Assembly: GCA_944328845.1 (NCBI GenBank)
Contig: CALVHV010000003.1
Coordinates: 1-57,631 of the forward strand
Source: an uncultured Clostridia bacterium
Lineage (GTDB): Bacteria > Bacillota > Clostridia > Christensenellales > Borkfalkiaceae
Reading direction: 5' to 3'
Length of the DNA stretch: 57,631 bases
Shown here: positions 57,617 through 57,631 of the stretch, one piece after another
How the letters are laid out: each line of letters opens with the position of its first letter
How positions within the stretch are numbered: position 1 is the stretch's first letter
Notes under the pieces: model-generated
Seen by the model: only the letters and a program-made list of their open reading frames with translations
Told to the model about the DNA's origin: nothing
Databases searched by the model: none
Program-made: the position numbers and the translations under genes

Positions 57617-57631
57617 CCGAACAAAGGCAAA

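Overview
The window looks like a chromosomal stretch from an uncultured anaerobic clostridium (Bacillota, Clostridia; a Christensenellales-like gut lineage would fit, but this is inference). The reasons are strong Shine-Dalgarno sites, consensus TTGACA/TATAAT promoters, a FabK-type enoyl reductase, a DUF4250 protein, an acetyl-type MetA with MetY, a secG-rnr-smpB-ssrA cluster, CxPSR-type sulfatase, and a cobalamin operon under a B12 riboswitch. Nearly all genes lie on the minus strand. No integrase, transposase, CRISPR array or phage structural gene was seen.

Layout. 1-2.0 kb: a two-gene chromate transporter (one gene cut by the window edge) divergent from a LysR regulator. 2.1-12.3 kb: gpmI, secG, rnr, a GNAT acetyltransferase, smpB, metY, metA, a membrane protein and ssrA (tmRNA), followed by a plus-strand XRE regulator. 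12.4-17.5 kb: a MarR-regulated MacB-like ABC exporter, an NYN/LOTUS protein with a 62-residue partner, and tRNA-Ala(CGC) followed by two identical 117-bp repeats that each end in the tRNA 3' terminus. 17.7-31.7 kb: a cobalamin operon of fifteen genes (late corrin steps, adenosylation, amidation, aminopropanol arm, nucleotide loop assembly, uptake ABC transporter) behind a terminating cobalamin riboswitch.

31.8-35.3 kb: a chloramphenicol acetyltransferase-like gene with a classic leader-peptide attenuator, two cysteine-rich DUF3795-type genes with an 81-bp tandem duplication, and a uroporphyrinogen-decarboxylase-like methyltransferase. 35.4-43.8 kb: an FtsX permease remnant, an SLC13-type transporter, a plus-strand FHA-ABC transporter pair with DUF4250, a sulfatase, a CPBP protease and DegV. 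43.9-54.4 kb: a nearly complete type II fatty-acid synthesis cluster (secB-like, fabZ, fabH, acpP, fabK, fabD, fabG, fabF, accB, accC, accD, accA). 54.4-57.6 kb: cysS, aroK and divergent mutY.

The points most worth a second look are the cat translational attenuator (32.5 kb), the tRNA-end repeats (17.2 kb), an in-frame stop in the 5' part of accD (45.58 kb), two promoters placed so that their transcripts would be leaderless (37.1 and 56.5 kb), a second short CobU paralogue (22.5 kb), a BtuD-like ATPase with an unexplained C-terminal domain, and a SecB-like chaperone gene with a perfect promoter in a Gram-positive context.
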